Shown: piece by piece, positions 61,187 through 64,000 of the stretch
How the letters are laid out: the number at the start of each line of letters is the position of its first letter
Numbering within the stretch: position 1 is the stretch's first letter
Source of the DNA: Halioglobus sp.
GTDB lineage: Bacteria; Pseudomonadota; Gammaproteobacteria; Pseudomonadales; Halieaceae
Direction of reading: 5' to 3'
DNA: 64,000 bases
Assembly (NCBI GenBank): GCA_028825045.1
Contig: JAPKAY010000007.1
Location: 1 to 64,000 of the forward strand
Notes under the pieces: model-generated
Seen by the model: the letters and a program-made list of their open reading frames with translations, nothing else
Told to the model about the DNA's origin: nothing
Database searches by the model: none
Program-made: the position numbers and the translations under genes

Positions 61187-63445
61187 ATGACATTTGCTCC
61201 GCGTTTTGCCTGTTTACTGGCCCTTTTACTGCTCCCGTTCTTTGCCTATTCTGACAGCGACTACCCGCCGGCGGTTAAGTCTATCGTCCAGCAGCGATGC
61301 ATGGTCTGCCACGGTTGTTATGACGCGCCCTGCCAATTGAAATTGGAAGCCTGGGCGGGATTGCAACGCGGTGCCAGCAAGGAAATCGTGTACAACGGCT
61401 CAAAGCGCCTGATCGCCGCCCAACCAACACGTCTGTTCGAGGATGCACAGACAGTAGAAGAGTGGCGTAATCTGGGTTTTTACCCGATGCTGGAAGAGCC
61501 AGCGACCGACGGGGGCGTCTTGGCCCGAATGCTGGCACTGAAACAAGATCACCCGCTCCCGGCCGGACAGTTTCTGCCGGACACCATCACCCTGGGCCTC
61601 GACCGCGAACAACAGTGCACCAAACCAGAAGCGTTTGACACATTTGCCGCAGATTATCCGCTGTGGGGAATGCCCTACGGCCTACCGGGGCTAGACCATG
61701 AGGAGCACGCCACCCTAACTAAGTGGCTGCAAGACGGTGCACCAGGAGTCCCGCTGGCTGCCCCCTCCGCACAAGAAAAAGACGCCGTGCTGCGCTGGGA
61801 AGGATTTTTCAACGGTGACAGCCTCAAACAGAAGTTGATGGCGCGCTATATGTTTGAACACCTGTTTGTCGGAGACTTGTATTTTTCCGACCTGGAGGAG
61901 ACTGGGCACTATTACAAACTGGTGCGTTCACGCACGCCTACTGGCCAGGCTATCGATATCATCGCCACCCGGCTGCCCTACGACGACCCGGGCACAGCCA
62001 ATGTCTACTATCGTCTGCAGCCACTGCGCACTGTTGTGCTCGCAAAGCGCCATATGCCCTACGCCTTGAACACCCAGCGAATGCAACGCTGGCAGTCACT
62101 GTTTCTGGATCCCAAATACGAGGTAACTGCGCTGCCCTCCTACGAGAGGGACGTGGCCTCCAATCCCTTTATCGCCTACCGTCAATTGCCACAGACGGCA
62201 CGCTACAAGTTTATGCTGGATGAAGCACAGTTCACGATCATGGCTTATATAAAAGGCCCGGTGTGTCGCGGCCAGGTAGCCCTGAACGTTATCGATGATC
62301 ACTTCTGGATAGTATTCCTGAACCCTGACAGAAAAGGGGTAAAAGAGAACGCTGATTTTTTGGCCAAGCAAAGCGATCATTTGCGCTTACCGGGCGACCC
62401 TAAAGGACGCGCACTGATTACTCTGATCGAGTGGCGCGGCTATGCGAGCGAACAACTGAAATACCTGAAAGCCAAACGCGCCTATGCCCAGCGCATGACC
62501 GTCGGCCATGACAGCGCTGCAGTTAATTTGGACCTGATTTGGGATGGTGACCAAACCAACACTAATGCGGCCCTGACTATATTCAGGCATATCAACAGCG
62601 CATCGGTGGTTAAGGGCCTGGTTGGCCAACAGCCAAAAACCGCATGGGTAATCGACTATTCGCTGTTAGAGCGAATTCACTACTTGTTGGTTGCCGGATT
62701 CGATGTGTTCGGCAATGTGGCACATCAACTTGAAACCAGACTGTACATGGATTTCCTGCGCATGGAAGGCGAGCAAAATTTCCTGTACTTCCTGCCAGAA
62801 AAAGCGCGTATTCCGCTACGGAACTTCTGGTATCGGCAAGCCGAAAGCGACGCAAAAAAATATCTGATGACAGATGCTGCCGCATTCGAAAGGCCCACAG
62901 ATATCCAATTCCACACCGACAACCCCAAACAAGAGTTCCTAACCATGCTGCAACAGCGCCTGCCCGGAGCAGAAGCCACGCAATACCAGCCCGCCGATCC
63001 GCGTTTCAACAAACTGCAAACACTGCAGGGCAAACCATTTAGCCTGATGCCTGAGGTGGCGTTTGTAGCTGTAGCTAATGCCAATGATGAAATCAGTATT
63101 TTTACCATCGTGCACAATGACGCCTATGCCAACAACGCACAGATCTTCGGGGAGGCGCAACGCCGGATTCCCGAAGAAGACTACCTGACGATTGTAAAAG
63201 GTTTTATCGGCGCCTATCCAAATGTATTTTTTCAGTTGCCCGACAGCGAACTCAGTCAATTCGTTGCTGATCTTGAAGCTATGCGCAGCGAAGATGACTA
63301 TGCCGAATTGGTATCTGAATACGGTGTGCGGCGCACCAATTTGTCTTCGTTTTGGCCGTTGTCAGACAAACTGAATGCGCACTACCTGGAAAACTCGCCC
63401 ATAGAAGCGGGTTTGTTCGACCTGAACCGGTACGAAAACCGCTGA
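61187..63445 (+). CDS. cti: Fatty acid cis/trans isomerase
   Basis: The protein has 752 residues with a signal peptide (about 1-22). The c-type heme site CMVCH (Cys38, Cys41, His42) lies in RCMVCHGCYDAPCQL, a hallmark of Cti. Later blocks are LPYDDPGTANVYY and FPNVFFQL-like segments of the family. Cti is a periplasmic cytochrome that converts cis to trans unsaturated fatty acids in the membrane without ATP, usually during solvent or heat stress. It needs no partner. No clear ribosome site precedes the ATG. It fits the membrane-remodelling theme of cfa at 5 kb. Confidence 0.96.
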   Translation: MTFAPRFACLLALLLLPFFAYSDSDYPPAVKSIVQQRCMVCHGCYDAPCQLKLEAWAGLQRGASKEIVYNGSKRLIAAQPTRLFEDAQTVEEWRNLGFYPMLEEPATDGGVLARMLALKQDHPLPAGQFLPDTITLGLDREQQCTKPEAFDTFAADYPLWGMPYGLPGLDHEEHATLTKWLQDGAPGVPLAAPSAQEKDAVLRWEGFFNGDSLKQKLMARYMFEHLFVGDLYFSDLEETGHYYKLVRSRTPTGQAIDIIATRLPYDDPGTANVYYRLQPLRTVVLAKRHMPYALNTQRMQRWQSLFLDPKYEVTALPSYERDVASNPFIAYRQLPQTARYKFMLDEAQFTIMAYIKGPVCRGQVALNVIDDHFWIVFLNPDRKGVKENADFLAKQSDHLRLPGDPKGRALITLIEWRGYASEQLKYLKAKRAYAQRMTVGHDSAAVNLDLIWDGDQTNTNAALTIFRHINSASVVKGLVGQQPKTAWVIDYSLLERIHYLLVAGFDVFGNVAHQLETRLYMDFLRMEGEQNFLYFLPEKARIPLRNFWYRQAESDAKKYLMTDAAAFERPTDIQFHTDNPKQEFLTMLQQRLPGAEATQYQPADPRFNKLQTLQGKPFSLMPEVAFVAVANANDEISIFTIVHNDAYANNAQIFGEAQRRIPEEDYLTIVKGFIGAYPNVFFQLPDSELSQFVADLEAMRSEDDYAELVSEYGVRRTNLSSFWPLSDKLNAHYLENSPIEAGLFDLNRYENR

Positions 63446-63518
63446 ACCGTTAATCAGTGATTGAATATCCAGCGGCGACACCGATAAGACAAACCAGCAC
63501 CGCACTCAGCAGTACTAG

Positions 63519-63677
63519 CTAGCCAGGTGATTTTCTCGCCTGGTCCTTAGGCCATAACCCGTAATGGCGGTTTTGAGCCATGATATCGCGCGTCAACACG
63601 GTAATTATCATTACTGCGGGCATTAGAAAAAACAACACTAGAAAGAACAGCGCCCAATCAAGAATTAGAGAAATCAT
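63519..63677 (-). CDS. Small single-helix membrane protein, 52 residues
   Basis: An ATG at 63675-63677 with GAGGAGAGGTAA just upstream opens a 52-codon frame ending at TAG (63519-63521). Residues 4-28 form a single hydrophobic helix (LILDWALFFLVLFFLMPAVM). The C-terminal half is polar and basic (TRDIMAQNRHYGLWPKDQARK). The very strong ribosome site and helix argue that it is real. I do not recognise the protein. It is convergent with cti. Confidence 0.5.
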   Translation of the reverse strand: MISLILDWALFFLVLFFLMPAVMIITVLTRDIMAQNRHYGLWPKDQARKSPG

Positions 63678-63900
63678 TTACCTCTCCTCACGTCCCGGGG
63701 ACAATACACAGTGCCAGCTACACCAAGTGCTTATAGAGTTTTTACTATGCTCCTGGTGTGGCTTAGCCGCCCCCTTTTTTTATGGATGTTCATACTTTAT
63801 TGTTTAACGACTGTAGCGTGGTGCTCCCCTGTCGCTAGGGTTCCTACCTACTCATAATATGCAAATCAGTTGACTGCACACAGCGCGAACATCGTTAAAA

Positions 63901-64000
63901 TTACCGCTTTTTACGTCGAGCATGACGATTGGGCGTAGTACCAACAACCCCGAGTTCTAAAGCCGAGCGAACAAGGCGGAAGTTTATTGAGTTGTAGCAT
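63901..64000 (-). CDS. Partial CDS: C-terminus of an unidentified protein
   Basis: A frame open from the right edge on the minus strand ends at TAA (63901-63903) after 32 visible residues (NFRLVRSALELGVVGTTPN, then a basic HARRKKR tail). The basic tail and lack of earlier stops support coding, but the stretch is too short to identify a family. Confidence 0.35.
   Translation of the reverse strand, partial: CYNSINFRLVRSALELGVVGTTPNRHARRKKR

Noticed and set aside
63746..63781. GTGGC-TTA-GCCGC hairpin followed by CCCC and seven T
   Set aside because: The stem is short with one wobble and no plus-strand gene ends just before it, as cti ends 300 bp away.
1..64000. Mobile elements, CRISPR arrays, rRNA and tRNA genes
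   Set aside because: I found no transposase, integrase, direct repeat array or recognisable tRNA/rRNA sequence by eye.

Overview
The window is about 64 kb of gene-dense DNA. Translation starts and operon structure look bacterial, and the family mix (RlmA-type 23S rRNA methyltransferase, FolE of the E. coli type, fatty acid cis/trans isomerase, an ECF sigma/ChrR pair, many acyl-CoA genes) suggests an aerobic, probably marine gammaproteobacterium, perhaps of the Halieaceae (OM60/NOR5) type. That placement is inferred from gene content only. I saw no rRNA, tRNA, CRISPR array, insertion sequence or prophage.

Region 1 (1-9.5 kb) is a compact photo-oxidative stress (singlet oxygen) module. An ECF sigma factor and its zinc/cupin anti-sigma ChrR read rightwards. 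A six-gene leftward operon faces them: FAD oxidoreductase, DUF1365, cyclopropane fatty acid synthase, GTP cyclohydrolase I, DUF2878 membrane protein and DNA photolyase. A further leftward gene encodes an SRPBCC-SDR fusion. Promoters with a TGATCC -35 box are visible before the sigma factor, before the operon and before the fusion gene, so the module appears autoregulated. The fusion gene looks almost leaderless. The N-terminus of an exported protein is cut by the left edge.

Region 2 (9.5-29 kb) holds SDRs, a pterin carbinolamine dehydratase, a Spy/LTxxQ-like exported protein, a zinc alcohol dehydrogenase, an APH-like kinase, a CrtI-like FAD oxidoreductase and two TetR regulators. It also carries two loci that each pair large sulfotransferase-like proteins with a DUF1214 protein. 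Two genes are broken: a decayed crotonase (17.8 kb) and a dienelactone hydrolase interrupted by one amber codon (23.0 kb).

Region 3 (28.7-48.5 kb) looks like an acyl-CoA catabolic island: an Old Yellow Enzyme-type reductase, three CaiB-type CoA transferases, a class I CoA transferase/hydrolase, a P450, SDRs, an acetoacetate decarboxylase-like protein, a crotonase, two acyl-CoA synthetases, a probable heteromeric acyl-CoA dehydrogenase pair and a MarR regulator. The gene set fits activation, ring or side-chain oxidation and beta-oxidation of a terpenoid-, steroid- or branched-chain-like compound. The substrate cannot be read from the sequence.

Region 4 (48.8-60 kb) starts with a convergent response regulator and histidine kinase. 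A leftward operon follows with an HMG-CoA-synthase-like/DUF35 fusion, SCP2-type thiolase, MaoC hydratase, acyl-CoA dehydrogenase, crotonase and CitE-like lyase. The fusion appears to lack the HMG-CoA synthase catalytic residues, and I consider it the most interesting lead in the window. Region 5 (59-64 kb) holds small exported proteins, the heme-containing fatty acid cis/trans isomerase, a 52-residue membrane protein and a gene cut by the right edge.
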